This document shows, in pieces, positions 9,164-17,092 of a DNA stretch of 64,000 nucleotides (its first letter is position 1; each line of letters starts with the position of its first letter). The DNA lies in the NCBI RefSeq assembly GCF_007988885.1, contig NZ_BJUZ01000001.1, positions 1 through 64,000 of the forward strand, given 5' to 3'. Made by a program: the position numbers and the translations under genes. The notes below the pieces were generated by a model, which made no database searches, was not told the DNA's origin, and saw only the letters and a program-made list of their open reading frames with translations. This DNA is from Gluconobacter wancherniae NBRC 103581 (lineage in GTDB: Bacteria > Pseudomonadota > Alphaproteobacteria > Acetobacterales > Acetobacteraceae).

Positions 9164-9764
9164 GCTGTATCCATTGCGCCGTTAGACGCTCCCGAAGCAC
9201 GGCAAGCTGGGCATCTACGCCCAGTTCTGCCACGCCCAGTTCACTTTCCAGCACACACCTGCCTGGCGCCAGCATCGGGTCGATCTCAAGACGTAGTCCG
9301 GGATTACGGGCCGTTAACTCTTCCACGACCGGGCGCAGGATATCGGCGCAGTCGGACGCCACCCGCAGCGTGGCGAGTGTGCCATGCCGGATTTTTCCCA
9401 GCGTATGCCTGATGGCGGCGGGAAGGGCTTTGCCGATATCAAGTCGCCCGAAAAGATCCGTCACGACATCCGTCACAATGGCCGGAAGGCTCGTTTCCAG
9501 ATCCCGAAGCACTTTTGCGACTGCTTCATCGGTCACGATAAGACGACGCGCCATTTCTGCGGAAGCTTGGTCATGGCCGCTCTGATAGCCACGCCGACAT
9601 TCCGCATCATAGGCGTTCCGCGTAGCGGAAAGCAGCATCGTGGCGTTTCGAATGGCGGTGTCATAGGCTTGGGATGCGTCGCACCAGGCGCTCATCTCCT
9701 CGGGGCGTAAGATCGTCGTGGAGGGACGCATCCGTGAAAACATCCGTTCAGACATGCGCGGCAA
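9156..9764 (-). CDS. sctL: T3SS ATPase-linked stator SctL
   Basis: 202 residues. The N-terminal half (about 25-90) is helical and charged. The C-terminal half has the [21 protein letters not shown] and [21 protein letters not shown] pattern of the HrpE/YscL/FliH family. SctL connects the ATPase SctN to the SctQ pods. It sits between sctK and sctN. Several in-frame Met codons (9764, 9755, 9743, 9728) make the exact start uncertain; the first overlaps the end of sctK by 17 bases. Confidence 0.88.
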   Translation of the reverse strand: MPRMSERMFSRMRPSTTILRPEEMSAWCDASQAYDTAIRNATMLLSATRNAYDAECRRGYQSGHDQASAEMARRLIVTDEAVAKVLRDLETSLPAIVTDVVTDLFGRLDIGKALPAAIRHTLGKIRHGTLATLRVASDCADILRPVVEELTARNPGLRLEIDPMLAPGRCVLESELGVAELGVDAQLAVLRERLTAQWIQHD

Positions 9765-10383
9765 TTCCTTCCGCGACCTTCAGGATGATCGGATCGTATG
9801 TGCTGGATGCTGCGGGCAGAAGGGTTCTTGCAGGCAGCTTCAGCGTGGCGAGGCGTCCGTAATCTCCGGTCAGACTGTCGCGCCAGCGGATCAGGCAGGA
9901 CCAGCCGCAGTCCGTGACGGCTCTGGCAAGGGTGGCAAGGTCCATGTCGGGTTCGGTCGATGTTATTGAGGGCGGGATGGACAGACCAGCCTGCGCCCAG
10001 TGAGCCCCGTTGCGGATACCAAACAGCCGCACCCCTTCTCCAAATGCGGCGTCAAGGACCGTAGTCGCCTGACGGTCCACCTGTTTCGCCAGACTGCGCC
10101 AGTGAACGACAGCCCCCATACGTCGTCCTGCGTTCTGCAAGGCGTGTTCAGGCTGCAACGCCAGGGCTTCCAGCGGGCTTTGTGGAGCGTGGGCCGGTGG
10201 CAGTCCCTCATAATCCAGCAATTCAATCAGACGTTCTGACAGCCTTGAACAGGTTTGGAGTTTCTGGACTGTGTCACGTTGCAGCATCGGTAGGTGCAGT
10301 TGCAGATGGGACGGATGAATACTTGCCAGCATCTGACTGTAATCTGACCTAAAAGATGCGTTCATGCCGTGTGGTGTCGTCAC
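9748..10383 (-). CDS. sctK: T3SS sorting platform accessory SctK (NolU type)
   Basis: 211 residues, mostly helical, with no signal peptide or membrane segment. It lies exactly between sctJ and sctL, the position of nolU in rhizobia and of SctK elsewhere. The motif AVVHWRSLAKQVDRQA and the LRALARAVTDCGWSCL-like region (LATLARAVTDCGWSCL) fit the SctK pattern, but the family diverges fast, so position carries much of the call. SctK bridges the SctQ/L platform to the inner ring. It overlaps the sctJ stop by 4 bases. Confidence 0.75.
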   Translation of the reverse strand: MTTPHGMNASFRSDYSQMLASIHPSHLQLHLPMLQRDTVQKLQTCSRLSERLIELLDYEGLPPAHAPQSPLEALALQPEHALQNAGRRMGAVVHWRSLAKQVDRQATTVLDAAFGEGVRLFGIRNGAHWAQAGLSIPPSITSTEPDMDLATLARAVTDCGWSCLIRWRDSLTGDYGRLATLKLPARTLLPAASSTYDPIILKVAEGIAAHV

Positions 10384-11138
10384 GCGGCCTCACGCGGCAC
10401 GATGGCCAGTTCCGTGGTCTTCTGAATCGGTTTCCTGCGAAAGCGCCGCCATAGGAGGTTGGCACCATATCCGGCAGGGAAGGCGAAGGCGAAAAACCAT
10501 CCGGTCCAGCCGAGCGGACTCATCCATTCCGTCTGAACTGGCGCAAGATGAGGAACCGCGACCGGCAGCAGAATGACGGACACCCGGTCATAGGCCAGAT
10601 CCTGAACTGCATTGGCGACCATTAACTTGATCTTGGGGAGCAGTCCTGACACTGTTGTTCCGGAGTCATATCGAATGACAACTGATGCCGTGGCCGGTTT
10701 GTCCACACCCGTCACCGGATCGCTCGCGGCGGGCGCGATGTGGACGCGCGCATCAATCACGCCATCAATGTCATTGAGCGTGTGGCCAAGCTCCTGACTG
10801 ATGCCGTAATACAGCTTGGCGCGCTCGGCCGTGGGGGTGCTGATCATGCCCTGCTGCTGGAAGATCTTGTCCATGCTGTCATATCCGTTGCGGGGATAAT
10901 GACTACTGCGCAGGATGGAGACAGCATCCGCCACGTGCCGTTCCGGCACTTCCACGGTGGAACTACCGTCTTTGGCAATCAGACGGGTAGCAGAAATTCC
11001 ATGCTGCAAAAGGATGGCAATCATCTCCATCGCATCGCGTTCGGAAAGCTCGGTGTAGAGCACGGTCTGGCACGCGGTGAGGGAGAGGAGAAGGAGCAGG
11101 GTGGGAAGGGTGAGAAACAGACGCCGGATGCGGAACAT
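10380..11138 (-). CDS. sctJ: T3SS inner ring lipoprotein SctJ
   Basis: 252 residues. A lipoprotein signal ends at LTAC (Cys23), followed by the YscJ/FliF domain: VLYTELSERDAMEMIAILLQ, the YPRNGYDSMDKIFQQQG loop, and DIDGVIDARVHIA. A membrane helix near 215-235 precedes a short basic tail. SctJ forms the inner of the two periplasmic inner-membrane rings, with SctD outside it. It is the second gene of the operon, 4 bases after sctI. Confidence 0.95.
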   Translation of the reverse strand: MFRIRRLFLTLPTLLLLLSLTACQTVLYTELSERDAMEMIAILLQHGISATRLIAKDGSSTVEVPERHVADAVSILRSSHYPRNGYDSMDKIFQQQGMISTPTAERAKLYYGISQELGHTLNDIDGVIDARVHIAPAASDPVTGVDKPATASVVIRYDSGTTVSGLLPKIKLMVANAVQDLAYDRVSVILLPVAVPHLAPVQTEWMSPLGWTGWFFAFAFPAGYGANLLWRRFRRKPIQKTTELAIVPREAA

Positions 11139-11142
11139 TGTC

Positions 11143-11679
11143 TCACCCCCCCTGAGTGAGGAGGCTTTTCAGTGTGGAAGTCATGTTCTGTGATGACACG
11201 GTGATAATGTGGGTTTCGAATTCAGAATTGGTGAACGCCATTTGTCGCGTCAGGGCCTCGTTGTACATCGCAATCCCTTCCTGCTCGACTTTCTCGAACA
11301 GACTGTTCAGGGGAGCCGTTTTCTCATCCGTTTTGCCAGAGGAAATGGCACTGGCTGCACCGGAAAGACCCGGCGTTCCGACGCTACTTTGAGAAAGAGC
11401 CAGATGTTCCGGCCCTGTTGTCGGAATGACAGTGGGTGCCAGCGTATTGAGCGTCGAGAACGCACTGCTGATCCGCCCTAGTCCGGACAGGATCTGGTCT
11501 CCCAGTGTGTCTGTCGTTGAGATAGACTGCGTTTGGTATGTCTGACGGGCGGGTGTGCTTTGCAGGAAAGCAACCTGGTCGTCACCGGGCGCAGGCGCTC
11601 CTGCTGTCAGGCTGTTTGTTTGGTCAGTGAGGGAACGCTGGGTCAGCGTTGTCGCATCCAATCCCGTAATGCCTGTCAT
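11143..11679 (-). CDS. sctI: T3SS inner rod protein SctI (NolB position)
   Basis: 178 residues, Ser/Thr/Gly rich for the first 125, then a helical C-terminus (about 125-178) with IAMYNEALTRQMAFTNSEFE and a final amphipathic helix. This C-terminal pattern is typical of SctI/HrpB/NolB rod proteins, which cap the export gate and anchor the needle. It is first in the long operon, divergent from sctC1 as nolB is from nolW. A tts-box-like repeat lies 68 bases upstream of its start. Confidence 0.82.
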   Translation of the reverse strand: MTGITGLDATTLTQRSLTDQTNSLTAGAPAPGDDQVAFLQSTPARQTYQTQSISTTDTLGDQILSGLGRISSAFSTLNTLAPTVIPTTGPEHLALSQSSVGTPGLSGAASAISSGKTDEKTAPLNSLFEKVEQEGIAMYNEALTRQMAFTNSEFETHIITVSSQNMTSTLKSLLTQGG

Positions 11680-11746
11680 ACCTGCGACCCCGAACGATTT
11701 CCTGTAACAGGCCCGGACCTATCGCAATCAACCCTAGGGACGTAAG

Positions 11747-11774
11747 CTGATCTGAACCTGACCTTCAGGCTGAC
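11747..11774 (-). promoter_or_regulatory. tts-box-like repeat in the sctI/sctC1 divergent promoter
   Basis: On the minus strand GTCAG (11774-11770), GTCAG (11762-11758) and ATCAG (11751-11747) are spaced 12 and 11 bases. The core GTCAGGTTCAGATCAG is nearly the same as the one at 22153-22168. The site lies between the divergent operons and could serve both. Confidence 0.6.
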
Positions 11775-11882
11775 TGTCCAAAAACGTCTTCAGGCGTCCG
11801 GTAAGAATTGTCGGGCCCCTGCGCGCGGTCTATAGAAGAACAGATGAAGCAGAACTCCACTTGCAGTTCAGAAAAGGTGGCG

Positions 11883-12458
11883 ATGCTACACCGGCGATTT
11901 CTTTCCGGCGTTCTGCTGGCCTCTGCGGTGCTGGGCTCCGGGGTGCTGGCTAGGGTCCGGGCCGAGCCGCTCCCGCTCCCTGACCAGGGACGTTATACGG
12001 TCATTCATCAGACTTTGCCCGACGTCCTGATCCAGTTCTGTGAAGATGTGAACCTGCGCGTTGTCGTGGACCCGTCCATTCAGGGAAGTGTGCGATCCGG
12101 CTTTACCGCAGAGACGCCGCTGGCATTCCTGAATGCGCTGTCCGCCGAATACAGGCTGGACTGGTATTATGATGGCAATACGTTGCACGTCACACCATCA
12201 TCTGCGACGACCACACAGTTTTTTCCGCTTGGCGGCGTGTCGTATGCGGCACTGATGCGGGTTGTGGACGCGAAGAAAATGCTTGAGCCCCATTATTCGG
12301 TTCATACCGATGATCACGGGCGTTCCGTTAGTGTCTTCGGGCCACCCGATCTGCGTGATCGCATTAACCAGACGATCCAGTCCCTCAGTGGACCGGGCGC
12401 AGGTCATCGGACAGTCAGGATTTTCCGGGGAAGTGCCGTTCAGGAAGTCTCGAAATAG
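11883..12458 (+). CDS. sctC1: T3SS outer ring N-domain protein SctC1 (RhcC1/NolW type)
   Basis: 191 residues from the ATG at 11883, which has an AAAAGGTGG ribosome site; a farther upstream start would bury the signal peptide. Residues 1-30 are a signal peptide. The rest is the N0 domain plus one short ring domain of a T3SS secretin (YTVIHQTLPDVLIQFCEDVNLRVVVDPSIQG, then LNALSAEYRLDWYYDG). The membrane-inserting secretin domain is absent. Rhizobial T3SS have exactly this split, with RhcC1 as the N-terminal remnant and a separate RhcC2 pore. The partner here is 14880-16319. The gene ends before a perfect hairpin. Confidence 0.88.
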   Translation: MLHRRFLSGVLLASAVLGSGVLARVRAEPLPLPDQGRYTVIHQTLPDVLIQFCEDVNLRVVVDPSIQGSVRSGFTAETPLAFLNALSAEYRLDWYYDGNTLHVTPSSATTTQFFPLGGVSYAALMRVVDAKKMLEPHYSVHTDDHGRSVSVFGPPDLRDRINQTIQSLSGPGAGHRTVRIFRGSAVQEVSK

Positions 12459-12490
12459 ATCGGGACATTTTTGACGAACGGATATGAAAA

Positions 12491-12523
12491 CTCTTCCCGG
12501 TCAAAAATGGTGGCCGGGAAGAG
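12491..12523. terminator. Perfect hairpin between convergent genes
   Basis: CTCTTCCCGG (12491-12500) and CCGGGAAGAG (12514-12523) form a 10-bp perfect stem between the sctC1 stop (12458) and the stop of the next minus-strand gene (12539). There is no long T run, so termination is inferred from the position. Confidence 0.55.
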
Positions 12524-12538
12524 AATTGCGCGCAGGTC

Positions 12539-13051
12539 TCAGGAAGTCTGCTGCGAAGGAATGGGAGCCATATCCGGCACTTGTCCGGTCGCGCCTGAGG
12601 TATCGTTTCCCGAAGCGTCGCTGGTTGTGCTGGAATTGCTGGAAGAGTCCTTGTTTTTGGCCTCCTGAGCCTGGCCGAAAGAAATCAGGCTGGCAATCTG
12701 TGCGGTAGATCCTAGCGTGACGGTAAGAGGCTTCAGGATCTTATCGAATTTATCGCCAAAATCTTTTGCCTGGTCGCTTTTGGACTTGGCAGGCTTTGCT
12801 GTCGGTTCTTCGGTAGCCGCCTCGGTTTCAGTATGAGTGGTGTGCGCAGCAGGCGCATGTTCAGATGCTACCGATGCGGGATGTAGTATTTCTGAATTCT
12901 GCGAATAAACGGAGCTGGTGGGTCTCGGTGCCGTGTTGTGAAGGGTATCGTTAAAGCCCGTAATTTCGTTTTGCGGGGTGGAGGTGCTACCGCCAGCGTG
13001 GGTTACGGGCGTATGTAGCTCAATATCGCTGGATCCGATTCTAGCGGTCAT
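12539..13051 (-). CDS. Probable T3SS substrate, Ser/Thr-rich, unknown
   Basis: 170 residues from the ATG at 13051, chosen because GGAGA lies 8 bases upstream and an earlier start would overlap the regulatory repeat at 13152-13167. The protein has no cysteine and is rich in Thr, Ser, Ala and Pro. A Lys/Asp-rich helix (about 88-108) leads into the single hydrophobic stretch ILKPLTVTLGSTAQIASLISF. No family is recognised. The export-compatible composition, absence of a signal peptide, location inside the T3SS locus and a tts-box-like repeat upstream suggest a secreted protein, perhaps a small translocator or an effector. Confidence 0.6.
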   Translation of the reverse strand: MTARIGSSDIELHTPVTHAGGSTSTPQNEITGFNDTLHNTAPRPTSSVYSQNSEILHPASVASEHAPAAHTTHTETEAATEEPTAKPAKSKSDQAKDFGDKFDKILKPLTVTLGSTAQIASLISFGQAQEAKNKDSSSNSSTTSDASGNDTSGATGQVPDMAPIPSQQTS

Positions 13052-13151
13052 CTCTGGCTCTCCATAAATCAATGTTGCGCTCATCACCGAAATGCTGAAA
13101 GGCCGGGACAGAGGGGCAAATCGGCGTGCTTTCATTCTGTAAGAGAGCAGT

Positions 13152-13167
13152 CTGTCTTTATCCTGAT
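13152..13167 (-). promoter_or_regulatory. tts-box-like direct repeat
   Basis: On the minus strand ATCAG (13167-13163) and GACAG (13156-13152) are 11 bases apart, about 100 bases upstream of the start at 13051. It is one of five such sites in the locus. Confidence 0.5.
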
Positions 13168-13263
13168 CTGGTTTTGATATTTGCAAAGCGCTGTTCCGCT
13201 TTCATGGAACCATAATAATATGATGAAAATCCCGATGCTTTCCGCCTGTCAAAAAAAATCCAT

Positions 13264-13285
13264 ATTTCAGGATATGTCCTGAAAT
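13264..13285. repeat. Inverted repeat upstream of the TadD-like gene
   Basis: ATTTCAGGA (13264-13272), spacer TATG, TCCTGAAAT (13277-13285): a perfect 9-bp inverted repeat 73 bases before the ATG at 13358. It could be an operator; no T run follows, so it is unlikely to be a terminator. Confidence 0.5.
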
Positions 13286-13357
13286 CGTTAGCGTCTGATA
13301 GGTTTGGCAGGTTGCGCCTTCCAGATCTGTTCTGCGCTTCGCTACGAAAGTTTTTCC

Positions 13358-14203
13358 ATGCGGGTTTCTTTTCCGTCACGTGCTTCGTTCTTTGCTTTCA
13401 CACTGGCGGTTCCTCTTGCCGGTTGTGTCTCAAACGCTTCCCATAACGCGCAGGATGTCGCGCGGGAGCAGCAGGCGGCACGCAACCCGGATAGCATGAT
13501 GAAAGTCGGGGATAGTGCCCGCGCGCACGGAGAGTGGTCGACCGCCGCAGCCTTTTATGGCCGCGCTGTTGCGCTGCGTCCCGGACAGCCGAATTATGTT
13601 GGACCATACGCCGAAGCGCTTATGCATCAGGGGCGGACGAACGAGGCGATAGAAGCCATTCATGGCGCTGAGGCCAACGCGACGTCTGCCGAGCGTGTGC
13701 GTCTTGCGCTGCTGCTTGCTCCGCTCCTCAATACTGCACAGCGGTCACAGGAGGCGATCGGGGTTCTCCTCCCCGTGATCCAGCAGAATCCCAATTCTGC
13801 TCCTTTGCGAGTGGCGTTGGGAATTTCCTATGAAATTTCCGGGGATGCGCAGGGTGCGCGCCAAAGTTATTGCGATGCGTTGCGGATCGACCCTGCCAAT
13901 ATCGCCGCCGCCAATGATCTCGCCCTTTCGGAAGCCCTCGGAGGGCAGCCGCAGCAGGCGCGCACTGAGCTTCTGGCCCTGAGGACACAGGCTGTCGAGC
14001 GCGGTGCATCAGCGGCTTCACTTTCCACGATCGATGGAAATCTGGCGATTGTTTACGCTCTTGAAGGCAAATTGTCGGACGCGCGGCAATCTGCGCGCTC
14101 TGCCGCCCTTAGCAGCGAACAGATCCAGCAAAACATGCGATTTTATACGCTCCTGCACGCAGCTCAGGGCGTGGATGCTGCCTCATCCGCAGCGGGAAAC
14201 TGA
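13358..14203 (+). CDS. TadD-like TPR lipoprotein
   Basis: 281 residues from the ATG at 13358. An earlier in-frame start would put 18 residues before the signal peptide. The signal ends with the lipobox LAGC, followed by about four TPR repeats between residues 50 and 270; EIAANDLALS-type segments (AANDLALSEALGGQPQQA) are typical of TadD of Tad pili. In Tad systems this outer-membrane TPR lipoprotein helps to assemble the secretin. Here it faces the CpaD-like and CpaC-like genes with a 40-base 3' overlap, which suggests that it serves the adopted secretin of this T3SS as a pilotin-like factor (inference). Confidence 0.8.
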   Translation: MRVSFPSRASFFAFTLAVPLAGCVSNASHNAQDVAREQQAARNPDSMMKVGDSARAHGEWSTAAAFYGRAVALRPGQPNYVGPYAEALMHQGRTNEAIEAIHGAEANATSAERVRLALLLAPLLNTAQRSQEAIGVLLPVIQQNPNSAPLRVALGISYEISGDAQGARQSYCDALRIDPANIAAANDLALSEALGGQPQQARTELLALRTQAVERGASAASLSTIDGNLAIVYALEGKLSDARQSARSAALSSEQIQQNMRFYTLLHAAQGVDAASSAAGN

Positions 14204-14883
14204 GACGCATCGTTCTTTGTTGTGGCGTCTGAAGACGCTGCCGGGCTGTCGCTTCCCGTCGTCGGCGTGGAACTGTTGCCACCTGTGCTGCCCCCGCTCA
14301 TAGCCGACGGGAAGGCTGACGTCGCAGACGTTTTGTTCTGTGAATTACGATCCATTCCCGCTTCCCATAATTCCACAACACGGCCAAACCGCGCACCATT
14401 GGCCGGTTGCAGATGTGCAGGCTCCAGCAGATCTCCCGGATTGGCGATTTCCGCAGACAAGGCGGAGGCCTGAAGACACTGTCCGAGCGGATACAGACTT
14501 TCGGATGTATCTCCGGTCCAGGACGGCCGGACGGCCCGACGACAATCGGGTTGGGCAACGACATACGTCCTGAGGACGAGCGTGTCCGAAGCGTCATGGA
14601 CGACGCGGATCCGTGCCGGTTCCACCCCGGCATGGACCAGTGCGTGGGTCACTAGAGCTGTAATCTGCGGGTCCGCGCTGCTGATCGTGGCATGGACGGC
14701 ACGCGGATCGCCAAGTCTGGTGAGCGCGGTATCGAGAGCACTGTCTGCGTTGGCGGCATCGAGAGGAATGCGATGCTGGTTGATGCCAAGGAGAAGCGGC
14801 GGCGGTGAGCCGGACGAACGGGTGCCGTTGAATGTGCATCCGGCCAGCGACAGTGCAAGAAGGGCGAAAAGCGTGTGTCTCAT
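14164..14883 (-). CDS. CpaD-like lipoprotein of the Tad-type secretin module
   Basis: 239 residues. Signal peptide with lipobox LAGC (Cys16). The middle matches the CpaD family of Tad pilus lipoproteins: VVAQPDCRRAVRPSW, then CLQASALSAEIANPGDLLEPAHL and ARFGRVVELWEAG. The last 60 residues are a Ser/Thr/Gly-rich tail. The start overlaps the stop of the secretin gene (ATGA), so the two are translationally coupled. In rhizobia a lipoprotein gene (y4xK, from memory) also neighbours rhcC2. Its likely role is to help place or stabilise the secretin in the outer membrane. Confidence 0.82.
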   Translation of the reverse strand: MRHTLFALLALSLAGCTFNGTRSSGSPPPLLLGINQHRIPLDAANADSALDTALTRLGDPRAVHATISSADPQITALVTHALVHAGVEPARIRVVHDASDTLVLRTYVVAQPDCRRAVRPSWTGDTSESLYPLGQCLQASALSAEIANPGDLLEPAHLQPANGARFGRVVELWEAGMDRNSQNKTSATSAFPSAMSGGSTGGNSSTPTTGSDSPAASSDATTKNDASQFPAADEAASTP

Positions 14884-16319
14884 TCGTAAAGGAACCCGGC
14901 CGCACCCTGAAGATGGGGCATACGTGTGGTATCGGGCGCATCTGTTGCGGCGGCGGCCGAGCGGCGGAGTAACAGTGCTTCGATTGCCGATGTCGGGCGG
15001 ATATAATCAGTTGGCAGCGCCGGGACACGGTCGGATGGATGAACGATATAGGCCGTGACGACAATCAGCAGTTCGCTCTCGTTGCGCTGGAATGAGGCGG
15101 AGCGAAACAGCGATCCAAGCACGGGAATATCCCCTAACCCAGGCACTTTGGAAATAGTATTGCTCGCATCGTTCGAAATTAGACCGCCAATGGCGAAACT
15201 CTGACCCGAGGCAAGCTGGATGGTGGTATCGGCCCGGTTGGTGCGGATGGCGGGAACGACGCTACTACCTGAAATGGAATACGCACCGTCCGAGGCTTCG
15301 GTGGAAACGGAGCTGACTTCCGGTGCGACATGCATGCTGATGGTCCCGTCAGACAGAACCGTTGGCGTGAAATCGACGCTGACACCATAATTTTTGTAGG
15401 TGATCCCGACAGTGCCCAGACCTTGCGGGATCGGAACTGGGAACTGACCGCCGGACAGGAACTTTGCTGTCTCACCGGACATGGTAGTGAGGTTGGGTTC
15501 CGCTAGCATGGTCGCAAGCCCCTCCGTCGCCATGGCGTCGAGTGTGCCCGTGACGGAAGAGGCTCCGTTCGTATAGCTCCCCGACAGTGCATTGCTTGCG
15601 CTCGACAGTGTTTTGATGGCGCTGGGGACGCCGCTTAGGCCACCCGTTGCGGCCCCGATTGCGAAAGAGCCCACACCGTTGAAAACCGTTGTCCAGTTAA
15701 AGCCCAGATCCTGCGAAAGCTGCCGCTGCACTTCCGCAACCCGGACCACAAGATTGACCTGAACCGGCTCGCCTATCGTTAGACGATTGATCAGTTTGGC
15801 GCCGCTCCCGCCATATTGTCGGGCAAGAGCCTCTAGATGTGCGGCCGCTTTGGCATCCGCAACAGATCCGGACAGGACAACACCGTCAGGCGACATCTGG
15901 AGCTGAACATTCCGGCCACCTTCTTTGGCGATCATGGCGCGCATCGCATCCATATTGAACATTACCGTCACGTCGCCGGAAATCATTTTCTGGCCGCTCT
16001 GATCCAGCACGATGAGTGTCGTATGGCCGGGTTTCTTACCGAATATGAACAGGCCGTTATTATCGGTGTACTGCACGTCCATAATCGTAGGATCGGCGAT
16101 CATGACATTGCCTGCCGCGCGGGGAAGCTGGATCAATTGAGCTCCTCCGACAGACAGCGTCATGGAACCACCATGCCGCGCGGGCTGTGCTTGCGCGACT
16201 GCACTTTGTGTGGTCAGCCCGACACTGGCAATGCTCAGGAACAGAAAAGACCCCTGCAAGACGCCTGTAAGGGCGATCTGCCAGAAGCGTGTATTGTGTG
16301 CTGAACGGGCCAAAATCAT
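14880..16319 (-). CDS. sctC2: Tad/CpaC-type secretin serving the T3SS (RhcC2 type)
   Basis: 479 residues with an N-terminal signal segment. The N-terminal pilus-secretin domain (about 50-120) and a BON-like domain (about 120-195) are as in CpaC/RcpA. The C-terminal secretin pore domain is marked by MLAEPNLTTMSGETAKFLSGG, GVSVDFTPTVL, the ASGQSFAIGGLI strand and VPGLGDIPVLGSLFRS, and ends with LLIVVTAYIV. This is a Tad pilus secretin by sequence type, not a YscC/HrcC type. It lies 22 bases after the TtsI-like gene, as rhcC2 lies by ttsI in rhizobia, and should form the outer-membrane pore with SctC1 as adaptor. Confidence 0.92.
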   Translation of the reverse strand: MILARSAHNTRFWQIALTGVLQGSFLFLSIASVGLTTQSAVAQAQPARHGGSMTLSVGGAQLIQLPRAAGNVMIADPTIMDVQYTDNNGLFIFGKKPGHTTLIVLDQSGQKMISGDVTVMFNMDAMRAMIAKEGGRNVQLQMSPDGVVLSGSVADAKAAAHLEALARQYGGSGAKLINRLTIGEPVQVNLVVRVAEVQRQLSQDLGFNWTTVFNGVGSFAIGAATGGLSGVPSAIKTLSSASNALSGSYTNGASSVTGTLDAMATEGLATMLAEPNLTTMSGETAKFLSGGQFPVPIPQGLGTVGITYKNYGVSVDFTPTVLSDGTISMHVAPEVSSVSTEASDGAYSISGSSVVPAIRTNRADTTIQLASGQSFAIGGLISNDASNTISKVPGLGDIPVLGSLFRSASFQRNESELLIVVTAYIVHPSDRVPALPTDYIRPTSAIEALLLRRSAAAATDAPDTTRMPHLQGAAGFLYE

Positions 16320-16341
16320 ACTGGAAAACTGTCCCCGCTCA

Positions 16342-17061
16342 TCATGCCGTAAGTTCCTGCGACTGTGTCAGTCCCATATCCTTGTCGAGCCGTGCCGCAA
16401 GGCGATAACCCACGCCGCGCACGGATTCGATCGTCACAAGGGAGCGGGCCTTTGCAAGTTGCCGCCGAATCCTGCTGACACGCACCTCAAGAGAGTTCGG
16501 GCAGTATTCGGCCTGTGCGCCATAGACGTCATGTTCGAGCCCGGAGCGGGGGACGACGTGACCACGGCGCCGCATCAGCGATTCCAAGATCAGCGTCTCG
16601 CGGCGCTGGAGCGTGAGCTCGAGATTGCCGACCCGGACTTCGCGTGTGGCGGTGCAGAGTGTGAGGTCGCTGAACTGGTGCTGCTCTGCTGAACGGATGC
16701 GGGGACGGCGCATGATGGTGCGAACCCGCGCGACCAGTTCGCGCGGGCTCACATCACGTGTCACACTGTCGTCTGCTCCCGCTTCGAGAGCTGCGATCCG
16801 CTCTTCCTGACAATTGGCGATGAGCACGAGGAATTCGTCGCCGTCATGGCGCCGGCAACGACAGCGCGCTTGCCACCAAACGCTGTAGACGCCATCGCCA
16901 CTTGTGGAATCCAGCAGGACGAGGCTGTAATTCGATACCGTCAGAGCCTCGTTTGCATCGTCGAGCGTTGTGAAAACATCTGTTCCGAAACCGGCGCTTT
17001 GAAGGTTTTTGGCAAGGCCGTCTGCATACCCGCTATCGGGGGACATGATCATCAGTCTCAT
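16342..17061 (-). CDS. OmpR/PhoB-type regulator of the T3SS (TtsI-like)
   Basis: 239 residues from the ATG at 17061, which has GGAG 8 bases upstream. A receiver-like domain (1-125) precedes a winged-helix DNA-binding domain (about 130-230: REVRVGNLELTLQRRETLILESLM, then LEVRVSRIRRQLAKA and VRGVGYRLA). The receiver is atypical. Only one acidic residue follows strand 1 (MSPDS), the loop after LVLLD is changed, and the conserved Lys is replaced (SVTRDVSPREL), so normal phosphorylation is doubtful. Rhizobial TtsI, also encoded next to rhcC2, is a similarly unusual OmpR-family activator. No kinase gene is nearby. It probably binds the 11-bp repeats of this locus. Confidence 0.85.
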   Translation of the reverse strand: MRLMIMSPDSGYADGLAKNLQSAGFGTDVFTTLDDANEALTVSNYSLVLLDSTSGDGVYSVWWQARCRCRRHDGDEFLVLIANCQEERIAALEAGADDSVTRDVSPRELVARVRTIMRRPRIRSAEQHQFSDLTLCTATREVRVGNLELTLQRRETLILESLMRRRGHVVPRSGLEHDVYGAQAEYCPNSLEVRVSRIRRQLAKARSLVTIESVRGVGYRLAARLDKDMGLTQSQELTA

Positions 17062-17092
17062 GTGCGTTTCTCCTGCAAAATCCGTTGATCCA

